DNA of 64,000 nt from Whalleya microplaca (taxonomy: Eukaryota > Ascomycota > Sordariomycetes > Xylariales > Xylariaceae): contig MU385746.1 in the NCBI GenBank assembly GCA_022497155.1, forward strand, positions 124,001-188,000. Direction: 5' to 3'. A program made the position numbers and the translations under genes. The notes beneath the pieces were generated by a model. It made no database searches, was not told the DNA's origin, and worked only from the letters and a program-made list of their open reading frames with translations. Below are positions 1 through 11,800 of this stretch, in pieces. Position 1 is the first letter of the stretch, and each line of letters begins with the position of its first letter.

Positions 1-1003
1 AATTAGTTGAACACTGAGAAACAACAGCCCCCATCGAAGATAGGTATGCTTAAGTAGGATAAGTACTTGCTTGTTCCTTTCCTTGTATTCGGCTTGCTTT
101 ACTTACTATCTATAGAACAAAATGCAACAACCCATGAACCAGCTATCAACAATAGAATGGAGAAATCGAAATCTGCAAAGCGATTTGGATCACAAGAATC
201 GGGAGGTTGCCAGCTTGCAAGGCATGATGGAAAATTCGTAGCAGAAATATGAGGACGTGCAGAATAATGCCTAAACGACCTGTAATGTGATTTCGGCAGG
301 ACTCAGAAAATTGAAAGCTGTCTACCGCCGCTGTCCTACCGAACGCTCCCACCATCACTCAACCACTTGCAGTATCAGAATATCCACTCGAGGGAACTGA
401 ACATATTGTAGCTCTCACTCAGAAATCTATAACACCATAGTTGCAGCACTACTGCTGACTGAGAGATAAGGCCGTGCTCATTGTATTATCGTGTCTAACT
501 TTGCCTAATATTAGAAGTAGTTGCTTATAGAGGATACCGATCTCTATAGTGAGTCGTGTTTGGTATCGTTAACTATCCAGGTAGGTATACAAGTCCTAAC
601 GCCAGGGGCAACTATCTCGAGGCGGTCACTGTCCTAAGGCTTGGTTATAAGCTTTCTAAATGTTCTCTGTTATAGATGACTTTCTACCTCGAGCCTACCA
701 ACCCCCGTGTTCCCTGTATCGAGAAGAGACTCGATTAATAACTCGATATGAGAGCTACACTCAAAGAGTTATCACTCAGAACCCCCTAGCTACTTGGGCA
801 TTCATAAACTAGTAAACATTTTATTAATCACTCATCTCGATAGATGATTGCAATGCAATTAAACTGTCGTGTTAAAAGCTATCGTGTTTTTCTCTAAAGT
901 CTATCACCGCGGCCCTATTACGCCTGGGTGTCTAACTTATATATATATATCGATTCAAAACCAGCCTACCAAGTCTGAAGTTGCAGCTGAATTCCACACC
1001 AGC
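1..1003. other. Spacer at left edge, no gene seen
   Basis: AT-rich sequence with stops in all frames. The short open frames here share no recognisable motif and show no splice-linked extension. It lies downstream of the broken minus-strand gene that ends at 1004. Confidence 0.6.
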
Positions 1004-2137
1004 CTACAAAGCCAAGAAAGCAACTACGCCGACAACACTCAGCGCCCAAGCCGACAGAACGCCCCTGGATCTGCCGGCCGCCGAGGCGCCGGGCTGCTCG
1101 CTACCCTCGGCGATGTTCCGCGCCCTCACGCAGGTCAGGCGGGCCTGCTCCTTCTTGGTGGTGTTCCCACTGCTCGAGTAGTACACCAGCATGACGGGCC
1201 AGGGCTGGCGCACGGCGCGCGCGTACAGCGACTCGTCGTCGCCGCGGTCCTTGGACGTCAGCGCGCTGGCGTAGAGCTCCGTGCCGTTGAACGCATCGAG
1301 CGGGACAACTGCCGCGTTGTATGTTAGCACGCTTGCTCACAGAAACTCATAAGTCATAGATAGGTATGCGGAATGCTCCACCTTGCCTTCACTCCGCCAT
1401 GGAGTCCATTGGTTTGCTCGACAAAGATAAGACGAGGCGTGAGCAGTAAAACGTGGTAAGGAAGCAAAAAACTCACACTCCGTCGTCTTCCACGCCGCCC
1501 CCCACGAATGCAACTCCCGCGTGCAATTATGCGGCGCCGACGTCGCCGCATCGTCCGTCTCCACGTACGCCCTCTCCCACTAATCGATGCACGACTGGGA
1601 GAGGAAACTGCGGCACGAGCCGTCGTCGTCCTGCGCCTTGCGCGTGAGCTCCGCCCTCTCATCGTCCTCATCCTCATCCTCATCCTCATCACTATCATTA
1701 TCATCATCATCCCCATCCCCATCCCCATCCGCATCATCGTCATCGTCCGTCCGCCCAACGCCCGAGACCGCATACGCGCGCACGCGCCAGTCACTCTGAT
1801 TAGCCGCCCGGACGACCGCCCCGCCGTCGAGCAGGAGCGCGTCCGGCGCGCGCACGGAGATCGAGATGCCGACGAAGTAGCGCCCGTCGGCGTCCGGGTC
1901 CTGCGCGGCGCGGTCCGCCGACACCCGATCTGCATCGTCCACCCGGCGATCTCGGCGCCGAGACGTTGAAGCCGCGCATGGCGAAGGTCCCCGTCGCGTT
2001 CGGCGTCGCCACCGCCGCCTCCCACACCGGCGGCGCGATGTTGCGCCGCACGTGGTCCGGGAAGAAGGAGCCGAGGCCTGGGGATGGGGAGGGCGAGAGG
2101 AGGAGGAGGGGTAGGAGGAGGCGGAGGAGGCGGACAT
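1004..2137 (-). pseudogene. Disrupted gene for a secreted, GPI-tailed surface protein
   Basis: The pieces read in order as one fungal secreted protein but do not stay in one frame. A leucine-rich signal-peptide-like stretch and the RNIAPPVW...FNVSA segment are in one frame, GWTMQIG (about 1930-1960) is in a second, and DGRYFVGISIS, a long Asp/Glu run and DDDGSCRSFLSQSCID are in a third. The candidate ATG at 2137 is in that third frame, so the leader needs a further shift. A TAG (1580-1582) interrupts the chain before WERAYVETDD. A plausible intron (donor GTGAGT at 1476, acceptor near 1340) leads to a last exon of Asn-x-Thr sites and a hydrophobic tail (GVLSAWALSVVGVVAFLAL) typical of a GPI signal. 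The Asp-rich run followed by Gly-Ser-Cys, Leu-Ser and Cys-Ile resembles small secreted proteins I associate with Sordariomycetes. Function is unknown. Decay is favoured, but consensus errors in GC-rich sequence are possible. Confidence 0.5.
1660..1745. repeat. Trinucleotide tract encoding the Asp/Glu run
   Basis: Imperfect (TCATCC/TCATCA)n on the plus strand, encoding the Asp/Glu-rich stretch of the broken surface-protein gene on the minus strand. Confidence 0.7.
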
Positions 2138-3495
2138 CTTGTGTATGCGTATTAAGAGTGTATATAATACGTATTTATTCCTTATGATGTATAGACCCTC
2201 AGTTGGTCTTCAAGACTATAGACTAGGTTAAGGTAGGTTGATTCACAGCCGATGATAGCAAGGAAAAACCGGGGGACATAGTACATATCCCCTTTATCTA
2301 TACAACTTGCTCTGATCCCTATACACAGTCACAATAATAAACGGGAATGCCCCCCCAGCAGCGGTGACAGCATACTCAGGTCCCAATGCCGAGGCGCTGC
2401 ACGAAATTTGCTGAGGCACAGCTGGGCGAATCTCACGCGGCGGCTGGCCAGCTCGCGGGTTGATCAGGCTACGAGCCTGCCAGATCTGTGTATAGAACTT
2501 CAAAATGTCGGCTCGGAGGGCTGACGGGACGAGATGAGACGCTTGGCAGACGTAGCTTTCACGCCTCGGTTCGTCCATCTCAAGCTAATGAGCCTAGCAG
2601 AGCGCAAAACCTGCCAGCCCGAGGGCGGAAATCTTTCAGGCTTCATCTATAAGCCTTGCTCCACAGCGCGGCCCACGCAGTTAGATGTCCATAGCCCTAC
2701 GGTCCTCTTCTGGCAATACTTCTGCTTATGTCTCACGCTAGTAGGAGCACCATTGGTCTTGGACATGAGCACCTTTACGTAAACTACGGCAGAGATTTGG
2801 AATACTTGACCGCCACATATCAATATATTTTTCGTTCGTGGTCAACTTCCAGCTATCGGGAACTCTACCTTCACCATGGTAGGTATCTATCGACTACAAA
2901 TATTCCCTGTCTCTCTGTCTCTCTCTTACTCTCTCTTATCCACCCCAGTCTTGACCATCCCTCCCAAGCTGTTTAATATTTGGCGACCTGCGTATGACTC
3001 CCTATGGTAGCACATTCTTTGGATAGAACACCAAGCACTCTCTTGAAATCCCGTATCATGACAAAATTTACGGCGATGGTTCAGATGCTTAACAGATGAA
3101 AAAACCCTTGTGAGGAAAAAAGAAAAAAAAAGGAACGAACAAAAAAACAAACAAGACTGCCAAGGAGACCTGGCCTTCTACAATCAGTTACCCGTCAACT
3201 CCTAGCCTATGCCCTCTCGCTAGAATGGGGAAATGATGTTCTGAATCGTCCGGTATTAAATTCGTTGCGTGACCTTCAGCCTCATTCCCCAAGGGTAGCG
3301 AACTATTAGGTGGTTCGAAAGAAAGGCGCGTGTGTATCTCGTATTACAAAGTGGTAAATGTAGGATAGTACCGTTGGTGAGGAACGAGATATCCCTAGAG
3401 ACCAAGGATCAAATTGCATTCATTTTGGTACACCAATACACATGTCGAGCGTCGTGGTTTAGATCGGCACCGGGTAGACATGTGGCATCCATCCC
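2138..3495. other. Spacer between two minus-strand genes
   Basis: No supported gene. It includes a CT-repeat tract around 2910-2940 and an A-rich stretch around 3100-3150. It covers the promoter side of the broken gene and the 3' side of the kinase gene. Confidence 0.6.
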
Positions 3496-6400
3496 TTAAG
3501 CTTCACCTCCTCGTGCTCTACCCCGTCTCCTGAAGAAGTCCATCACTCTCTTTGCCGCGCCACTACTACCTGCGTGGTCGTGAGGTCTTCCATACTCCTC
3601 GCCATCATAGGCATCTACAAATCTCTTGTTCTTCTGAAGAACACGGCCACTGCGACCAGTTGACTGGCGATTATCATAGTGGTCCGAGTCGTAGCCGCTT
3701 TGATAGGGTGCCGAGTTGGGCGGTTTTCGCTGCGGCTGCTCGATTGATGACTCGGAGCCCGAATTGAGCACGGCACCTTGCTGGAGATAATTCGGAATCG
3801 CCGAGGGTCTTGAGCCGGAGGCAAATCGTTGTTGCGTAGGGCTTGCGGTCGAGCCTGTCTGCGATGCCGGTCCGTACCGCTGATCTTGTGTTTGTTCATA
3901 TGTACCGTCTCCGTATTGCTGCCCACTGCCCCCGTGACTTTGTGACGGATCTATGTATCGGCCAAATTCGTCAACGCCAGGATCCTGAATGGGCAGATCC
4001 GACTGGGAAGCCTCGGGAGCTGTTGCTGTAGATTCTTTGCCTAGACCCATTGCTCTCATAAGAGAGAATCGTCGAGTGTTCTGTTGCTTCTCCTGTGACG
4101 TTTGCGACCCATTTATGCTGCCACTTCGCTTCTTACCAAGTCCCAAGGAGAACGATCGCCTTGAAGCACGGGAATCCATGGAAGTGCGAGATTCCCCGGG
4201 CATGGCAGTGTTCGCCATGCTAATCGGGGGGTACTTCTTGCTCTTCTCCGCTGGCTGATCTGTACGCTTCTTGCGGCTGCCAAAGATAGATCCGCTGCGA
4301 CCGAAGATCTTACCACCGATCTCACCAATAGTGTTGGACCTTCTGTGACCCTTGGCTTCGCCGGACTGTTGTTGTCCTTGGCTGAATCCAGATACCTCAG
4401 CAAACTTAGAAGGCACACTGATACTGGGTCGTCCAAAATCCATGTCAGGAGTTTCCTGAGGGATAGGATTGGAGATGACATAGTTCTTTGCTCCGCCTTT
4501 CGGTTGTTGTATGCTCCCATGAGCGTTAGTACCGGCAACGGTTGGGGGTAATGGTTGACCATACGACGCTCGCGATGCCAATCCTCTGGAACCCGTTGAC
4601 TGCATTGATCCACCCGTAGCCGGTCGTGCAATGGCTGGCGTAGTCATATAGGCATTCTCAGACGGAGTGCGAGCCGGATTGGCTCTCGGCGGTGGTACAT
4701 CACGGCGATGTGCACTGGGTGGCTTTCTCGGGTCTCGTGATGAAGTGGCATATTCATCTCGGGAGACTGGCGGGTCTCTCGGTAACGGCTTCTCGCTCGG
4801 CCCAGAATGTACCTCAACCGGGCCTCGGCTTGAAGACCGAGCACGGGTTTTCCCACGGGGAGAGGCGTGATGCTCTGACTGCTCACCTCCTCTCTGCGTC
4901 TGCGTTGTAGGAGCTACATACTCTACTTGGACTGTTCGTCTCTTGTTGTCTTTTTGTACTTTGACGTAGGCTTCGTCCGGATCGACCTTGCCCTGTTTTC
5001 TTGCCAAGTCGCCCACAGCCGGAGCAGTTGACTTCGTCTTGGATGGTTCCCTGACAGACGCACTTCTTGCCAAACCACCAGCATCTGCATCATCATCAGT
5101 CGGTACTGTAGTGTTCTGGATCTCGCTACTGGTGGTTGTAGTACTAGTGATCAGTTCTACCACATGTGCATATTCGCTCAACCAGCTATGCCTAGCCACC
5201 TCGAACAAATCCGCACGTTTCCGGGGGCTGGGGACAAGTATACGGCGTAACAGGTCTCGAGCGTGGGGTGTTACGTATTCTGGGAAGGTGAGAGGAGTGT
5301 TCACAATGTACTTGTACAGAAGGTTGATGTTATCGCCCTCGGGGTTTGCGGGATCGTCGTCGAATGGTAGATATCCTGCAAGCATGGCATACTAGTACAC
5401 TGTAAGCAAGACCAGAAGATACTATCGAGGGCAGAACATAGACATCGCTATAACTTACCAGAATGACCCCGCAACTCCAGACGTCCACTTTGCGACCAGT
5501 GTAAAGAGAGTCGCTCACTACTAATTCCGGAGCCGCATAGCATGGACTTCCACAGCTAGTTTGCATCAGATCACCTCGGCGCATTCCGTTTGGTTTGGTC
5601 TTGTCGAGGCCAGCCCGTTTAATGAAGTCACGCTCAGATAAATGCATTTCCTCGTCCTCGGTCAACTCGTCCAATGGGTCGAATGTGTTCGCGAATCCAA
5701 AGTCGGTGATAATGATGTTCCGATTGCGATCAAGAAGCAAGTTCTCGAGCTTCAAATCTCGGTGGACAATGCCTTTCTTATGGAGATATCCGACTCCCGA
5801 GACGAGTTGCGCAAATAGTCGTCGAGCAGGACTGTCCTTCAGGTATCGGTGGGTGAGGATGTAGTCGAAAAGTTCACCGCCGGACGCATACTCGAGAACA
5901 ATTCCGATCTGGCGCTCCGTCTCGGACATCTCATGCAATCTGACAATATTAGGATGCGAGATGCCACGGAGAATAGCGACCTCGCGGTAGATTTTGGCCA
6001 GTCGCGATGGGTTATTTCCCACACTATCGCGTCGGATAAGTTTAATGGCAACCTAAAACTCTTGGTAAGTTCACGTTTGCTGACTACAAACGAATTAAAA
6101 GATGAGAAGATTTCGTACTTGAACGCCGCCATCTTGTTTCCAGCCAAGCTTTACCTTGCCGAACTCTCCCTCACCAATCGTATTCCCTAAGTAATAATCC
6201 CCAAATTTCGATGCCTTCTCGCGTTTGGAATGGTCGTGGCGACTTCGGCCGCCACGTCGGCTCTCCTCATGGGAACCTGTCATAGCAACAGAAGGAGGTG
6301 TGGCAGTGTCATCATCTTCTTCGGCACCCCGACGCGAGGATGCTACTTGAGGATGAGCCTCGCCCAGTCGCTCTCGTTCCCGCTCTAGGTCATCCTCGGG

Positions 6401-7123
6401 CTGCGAGACGATAACACGTTTAAGTACCTCGCTAGCCTCGCGCGATGGCTGCTTCGACGAAGCGGTGGTAGCGGTAGTGTTCGATCGGATAGGCATCGTA
6501 GTCGAAGCGGTCTGTCGGTGCTCTTTATTGCTGCCGGTCCTCTGAGTAGGCTCTTGCGTAATGTGGTGCGATGCCGCCCGCCTGCTTCGCGAATTCACAT
6601 CTTCATATCCAATCCGTGAGGACTCCGAATGCTCACTGAGCCCACTCCGCCCACCATCCCCTGGTGCGCGCCTCGGTGAGTTTGCCGCTCGTTCCTCAGC
6701 CCGGGCAGCTCTTCTAGAGCTCGAGCCGCCATGCTGCGTAGATGATGTCCGCGGGGGTGCGATCGGGGGCTCGTGCTTTCGTCGGCTCGAGGTTGGCCTT
6801 TCGTGGTCGGCTGCAGTGGCCGTCACCGGCGCCGGAGACGCCAATGCAGTGCGAGACGTCATCGGAGACGATTGGCCCTGGTCAGGTAGATTCGGTATGG
6901 AGCTCGCTGCGTTCGCGCTGTTTCCGCTTGGTCTCCTGGACGGGCGTCTCGATGATGCAGGTGAAGAGGTAGGAGGATACTCTCGGCTTGCATAGCGACC
7001 TTCGCTTGGAGATTGCGTGGGCGTATATTGGCGGTGTGACGGGACAGGAGCGGGTGAGTGGCTATTCAAAGCAGGCACAGAAGTGGGCTGGTGAGGAGCT
7101 GACTGCAATGCAGCAGACGACAT
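3496..7123 (-). CDS. kfsA: Kin4/KfsA-like Ser/Thr protein kinase
   Basis: Exons 7123-6119, 6052-5459 and 5391-3496, with introns of 66 and 67 bp in phase, give 1164 aa from an ATG at 7123. A long Ser/Pro/Arg-rich N-terminus precedes the kinase domain: GEGEFGKV loop at residues 317-324, catalytic-pocket Lys339 (VAIK), HRDLKLEN at 432-439, DFG at 452-454 and APE at 509-511. The activation segment is unusually long, with an acidic insert ([11 protein letters not shown]...) before [15 protein letters not shown], where Thr500 is the likely activating site. This insert and motif are hallmarks of the Kin4/Frk1 branch (A. nidulans KfsA). A long disordered C-terminus ends in a basic [16 protein letters not shown] tail. 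Family knowledge: Kin4 restrains mitotic exit through the spindle-position checkpoint, and KfsA affects septation and conidiation. The role here is inferred from homology. Confidence 0.87.
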
Positions 7124-7955
7124 CTTCTACGCGAGACGCGTAGAAGCCTTCGTGGTCGGAGCCGGTGGAATGCGATCTGGCCAGAATAAAATCCCGGAGA
7201 TGTTGAATTAGAAGAAAAAAAAAAGAAAGGAAACCCTGGTCAATGCAATTTGCAGGTAGGTTGATGAGGTGAGTTTGTTCCACACGAAGTGTAAAAAGGT
7301 GTTGGGAGAAACCAAGATAGCTCTGCGCCCTTCGAACAGAAATTTTTAATAAAAAAATTCCAAGAGCTGCCGGTTTGTTTGGTCCTCCGATAAACCAACC
7401 TAGGCTATCATTGTGCGTTGCAGTAAGACGTTATCCCGTTTTGGGGGAATACGTTCCCCGTGGACGAAGCAGATGATCGGCCGCTCGGATGACGCTTTTG
7501 TGTTGGCTACCCAGCGAATAAGGCCGTGGACAGTGGGTTTCAAGTGCAAGATATGCCTGCAACTTGAGTCTATTCGTTGTACGGTGGCCTTCTGGTGTCG
7601 CTTGATGCTCTTTGGCCGGCTTTGGCAGTTTGTGTTATTCTGGGTGGTCTTGCACCAACGGAATTTTTTAAAGGGGTCTTGGTTAGATGCAGATGCAGAT
7701 GCGGGTGCAGTAGCTTTCGGGCACCAGTAATAACATTCAGCTTCTTTCTTCTTTGCCTTGTGGTTTTCCCACCCTTTCAAGTTGTGACACGGCCGGACAC
7801 AGAGAAGAGAAGAGAAAGGCGCAAGGCTTGGGTCTCAATGCCGACAGAGAAGAAGAGAACGGGAATTTTCCTGATGAGGAGCAACTGATCGTCAGAATCG
7901 CAGAACCCAGATTCGGGTATCCGTAAATTAACAAACCGGGACCCGAAAGCAAGAT

Positions 7956-7981
7956 GGGACTGACTGGGACTGGGACCTGGG
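7956..7981 (+). other. G-quadruplex-type motif
   Basis: Four GGG tracts at 7956, 7966, 7972 and 7979 are separated by loops of 7, 3 and 4 bases, with more GGG tracts just downstream in a GGGACT-rich stretch. It lies about 830 bp upstream of the kinase ATG. The pattern is seen directly; a regulatory role is speculation. Confidence 0.45.
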
Positions 7982-8032
7982 ACTAGACCTGGGCTGCTGG
8001 GACGAGATGGGAGGGACCGACAGTCTCGTATC

Positions 8033-8051
8033 TTTTTTTTTTTTTTTTTTT
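8033..8051 (+). repeat. Homopolymer run of 19 T
   Basis: An uninterrupted T tract in the spacer, liable to length errors in the assembly. Confidence 0.9.
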
Positions 8052-8782
8052 CGCTCGTTGTTGACCAGACAGCGACAGTTTTTCCTACTATTTACCCCGC
8101 GTGGACGGATTATAGGTTGTCAATTAATAGTATCTTCCAGTGTTGACCTACAAAACAAGTGGACTCGAGACTATTTTTTTCACGTTTATGCGTACGGCGT
8201 CGAGGAAGAAAATAAAAAAAGGGTTGCCGAGCTCAGTTGGTAATTGAGTTGACGATTTGTTGGCTAGCGGCGCTCGCTGGCTGAGCCGGAACTGGGGGAG
8301 GGGAGGAGAGATAATGGGGAAACGCGCGCGATGTCGACTTTAACTTAAGGTTAACCCGCTAAGTAATTACTTAGTAGAGAGCAGAGAAATACCACTGAAG
8401 AGACAAACAGATGGGAAACCTGAATGTCGCCCAATTGTATTATTCTCAACTTCAAGTGGCAAGAGTAACGGCTGCAACGAAGAATTGCAAGCCAGCCGGG
8501 GGGAGGGGAGGGCCTGGGACGTGACGGCGACGAGAAAGGGAGAAGGAAAGAGCAGGTAGAAGCAAGTCGCTCGCTGCCCGCTGTAAAATGAGCATCAATG
8601 GGAGAGACCCGACTGATAGTGGGGATTGGTGTAGGTAGGTATCTTGTTTGGGAAATTGGAAATTGGGCATTGGGCTTGATGGGGACCGCGGCAGGGGCCA
8701 CCTTGTCGCTCTCAATGTACCGATTCGCGTTGTTTCTGGGCGTGCCTCCTGTCCGGTGGGCTGTTTAGGTACTTGCTATTCC

Positions 8783-8806
8783 GTACATACATACATACAT
8801 ACATAC
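8783..8806 (+). repeat. Microsatellite (ACAT)n
   Basis: About five perfect ACAT units in non-coding sequence. Shorter GTAT/ACAT runs recur in the window, for example near 15763-15779 and 26800. Confidence 0.85.
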
Positions 8807-11800
8807 TAATACTAGCTCACCTACGCGATATTAGCATGTAGGTTAGGTTAGGTCCCTACATTTGTAGTGCCGTACCGTGAGGTCTAACCTCAAAGGGGTG
8901 TACCAGACGATGGCCGCTAACTAGATTAAGTAATTCAGACACGGAGAACGGCAACAACACCACGCACCTCTCCATGCTCGCTGGCTGAGGCCCAGGTGGT
9001 GATGGTGGTGGTTTAATGCAGGTACAATACATACATGCATATATACGCAGTACAGGTGCAGCAAGCCATACCGAGCTCCTATGTATATATCTAACACATT
9101 TCCTCGGCCGATGTGTACTTGCCACAACGTACCTACCTACATAACATAACTGCTCTGGACCAGTAAATATACATAATATATATGGCCGTAGCATATATTA
9201 ACACTTCAGCTGTTCAGGTTGCTTCTTCTACTATAGGAAATTTGTCTCTTCGCGTTCACATGATTGTGCCTCTCGTAACATTCATCATAATGCAAGGTAT
9301 TCGTATATACATACAAAGAACGTCTGACCTATTTTCAGCTGCTAGAGTCGCAGTAGGTATGGTATGTATCTTGCCGAGTGTAACATCTCATGATATTGAT
9401 GTAATATGCACATACCTACCCAGGTAAATTGCTATACTATCGACATGTGCATAGTATAGTAGACAACCTAGGTATGACTAACCTAGGTAGCTTACTAGGA
9501 ATCTAATACGACTCCTATTTGCTTTTGCTCTGCGTAAGCAGTTTGCCCTCCTACTACGCATACGTAGCCAACAGCTATTACTTCACATTGATGAATGTAG
9601 GACGGGGTTGCAGAAGGATGAGAAGACGGTTCTGTGGTTCTCATTCCAGCCATCCCAGTTGATCCATCAGACTCGTCAGATCTGTCAAAAATCGATTAGC
9701 GCTACCACCAAGCGAAGCTTCGCCGGTCGTCTTTATATATTACCCGAACTCCTGGTCAGTGCTCTATGAGGAGAGCGACGCTCAATCAGAGTTCTTCAGC
9801 TCTGCAATGGAACATCTTGTAGGAATCTGATACTAATAATTGACTGACCTCGATGTATTAATAAAGTTGGAAGATCGATCAAAAAGCATCGACGCAGAAT
9901 CGTCAACAATAGTATTCAAAGCTGTGAAGCTGAACTACGGTCTTACCGATTGTCTATTATAGGTGACACGAGGTGCAAATAATATATCTACTAGCTGCCA
10001 GGTCGCCAGTCAGCCAGTCAGCCTTCATTTCGAAATGTCGATTCCATTACAGTTTACTAGTGCAAGGATGTAAAAGATCCGACCCGTTGCCAATGACAAG
10101 GATTTGGAGCCGAGCCTAGGTAAGGATGTTGAAACCGCAGGGAACTGGGGTGATGGAGAGGAGCATGCTGGCATGCCACCTCTTTCATCATCCCGTTCAA
10201 AGTACGGAGTACCTGGCCTGGATCCGGCTTCCATGTGTTGTTCTATTCAACTTCTTCTCTCCATCCGTACACAGCATCCATCCGAGCAGGAAAACAAAAG
10301 GCGTTTCCTCTACACACAGACTTATAACACGTATACTTACTCCCACGCAGTATACAAGACCAAATGGGATTAGCTCGTACAAGGCTGACTACTGAGATTG
10401 GTCTGATCTGCTCCTCATCTAACCCTGTTTATCGCGTAATGCGTTGGAACCAAGAATCATACGGGCGTCCCACTAATCATTACCTTCAAAGCGCGTTTGT
10501 TTTCACCGCATTGATGTTATGATGTTGATGCTGTACACCGCACCCATTCATTTGCTCTGTGTGGTCGCGAGATCGACGGCCTGCTTCTTGAAAAATCCAT
10601 TGTTTGTTATTATTATGGCCATTGTTTTTGCGACCATCTTCGCGGAGTCAAGCCATGTGTCATTTGGTTCCCTTGCATTAGCTTGGATATCAGAAGCCTT
10701 TGTCTTGAGTAAGACCTAAAGCTTCGACCCACGCCATATTGTCTTCAAAACATACTTCACTCGGTGTATTTTCAAATACTTTTTTTTCTCAGCTGGCCCA
10801 TTCGCTCTAGTCGCTGAACTACCGGCAAGTTGACCTGGCTGCCCGGTTGACAGGCGGACCATCTTGCATTGATCTCGGAGATGACCTGTCAAGATACGAG
10901 CAAGGGTGCCAGCGAACAGCCAAAGACGGAACCAAGACTCGAGATATCTGCTAGTTTATCCGCCTAAAGATTGTCGTTTACGAATGTATCGGAAAATTCT
11001 TTCCTGCTTTTCCCACTCTCCACACCCATAGTCGAGTGACTATGACTATACGTCGTCAGGGTTCTCCCATGAGTCAAACGCTGGGAGCACACGGGGCTCC
11101 CGTAGAACCACATTTCAGGAACCTTGGCTCGAATTAAGCATCCAGAGAAGTGCGAGGCTCCAGTGAGTACCCGGCAACTTGGTCTCGCGGGTTCTATTTC
11201 TGGTCATAGCATTCCTGCTCCGAGCTAAAAAGCAAGCAACCAACAATTGCGCACGTCCGTATGGGGGGCCCTGGATTTACAATATCAGATTTCATGCTCC
11301 GCCTGTCATCATGCCAACAGGCGAAACATCTGTTCCCAATCGCGTCGCGTCTTCTATATTTCGGGGTCACGTTTGAGGCTGGAGCTATGGCTGTCATGCA
11401 AGTCTTCACAATACCTGTCTATATGACCACGGACGTCAAATCCACAACTTGGCCGGAAATGATGTTACAGAAGTTCAGGTTCAGCGCGGTATGATTATCT
11501 TGCGAAGACTTGAATATATGTACGTATTCTCGTGCTCTTTCATTAGTCTCACACGAAGTCATTCAACCACCCGTCTCTCGAATACCCTCAATACGGAAAG
11601 CATTAAATGAGTGCGGGGAGCAAGACTGGCGACACAGCATGAATCCATGGCAGATCACATGTCGTCAATGCCCCTGGGGGCGATCACCGATGACCTTGAT
11701 CTCGTTACCAGATTGGCTTTTGGGCACATAAAGTTTCAGTGCTAAATAGGCAAGCCCATCTGCTACATATCATCATTGTATCAACGTTACGCAGTCATCG

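Noticed and set aside
869..1327. 152-residue plus-strand open frame
   Set aside because: It is the antisense shadow of the last exon of the broken surface-protein gene, whose minus-strand reading has glycosylation sites and a GPI tail.
8224..8262. tRNA-like 5' half (GAGCTCAGTTGGTAATTGAG resembles an A box)
   Set aside because: No B box (GGTTCGA-type) and no matching acceptor stem within the next 80 bases. At most a fragment or chance match.
10519..10719. Hydrophobic open frame that could be a membrane protein fragment
   Set aside because: Only 66 residues, and no splice-linked continuation that I could build.
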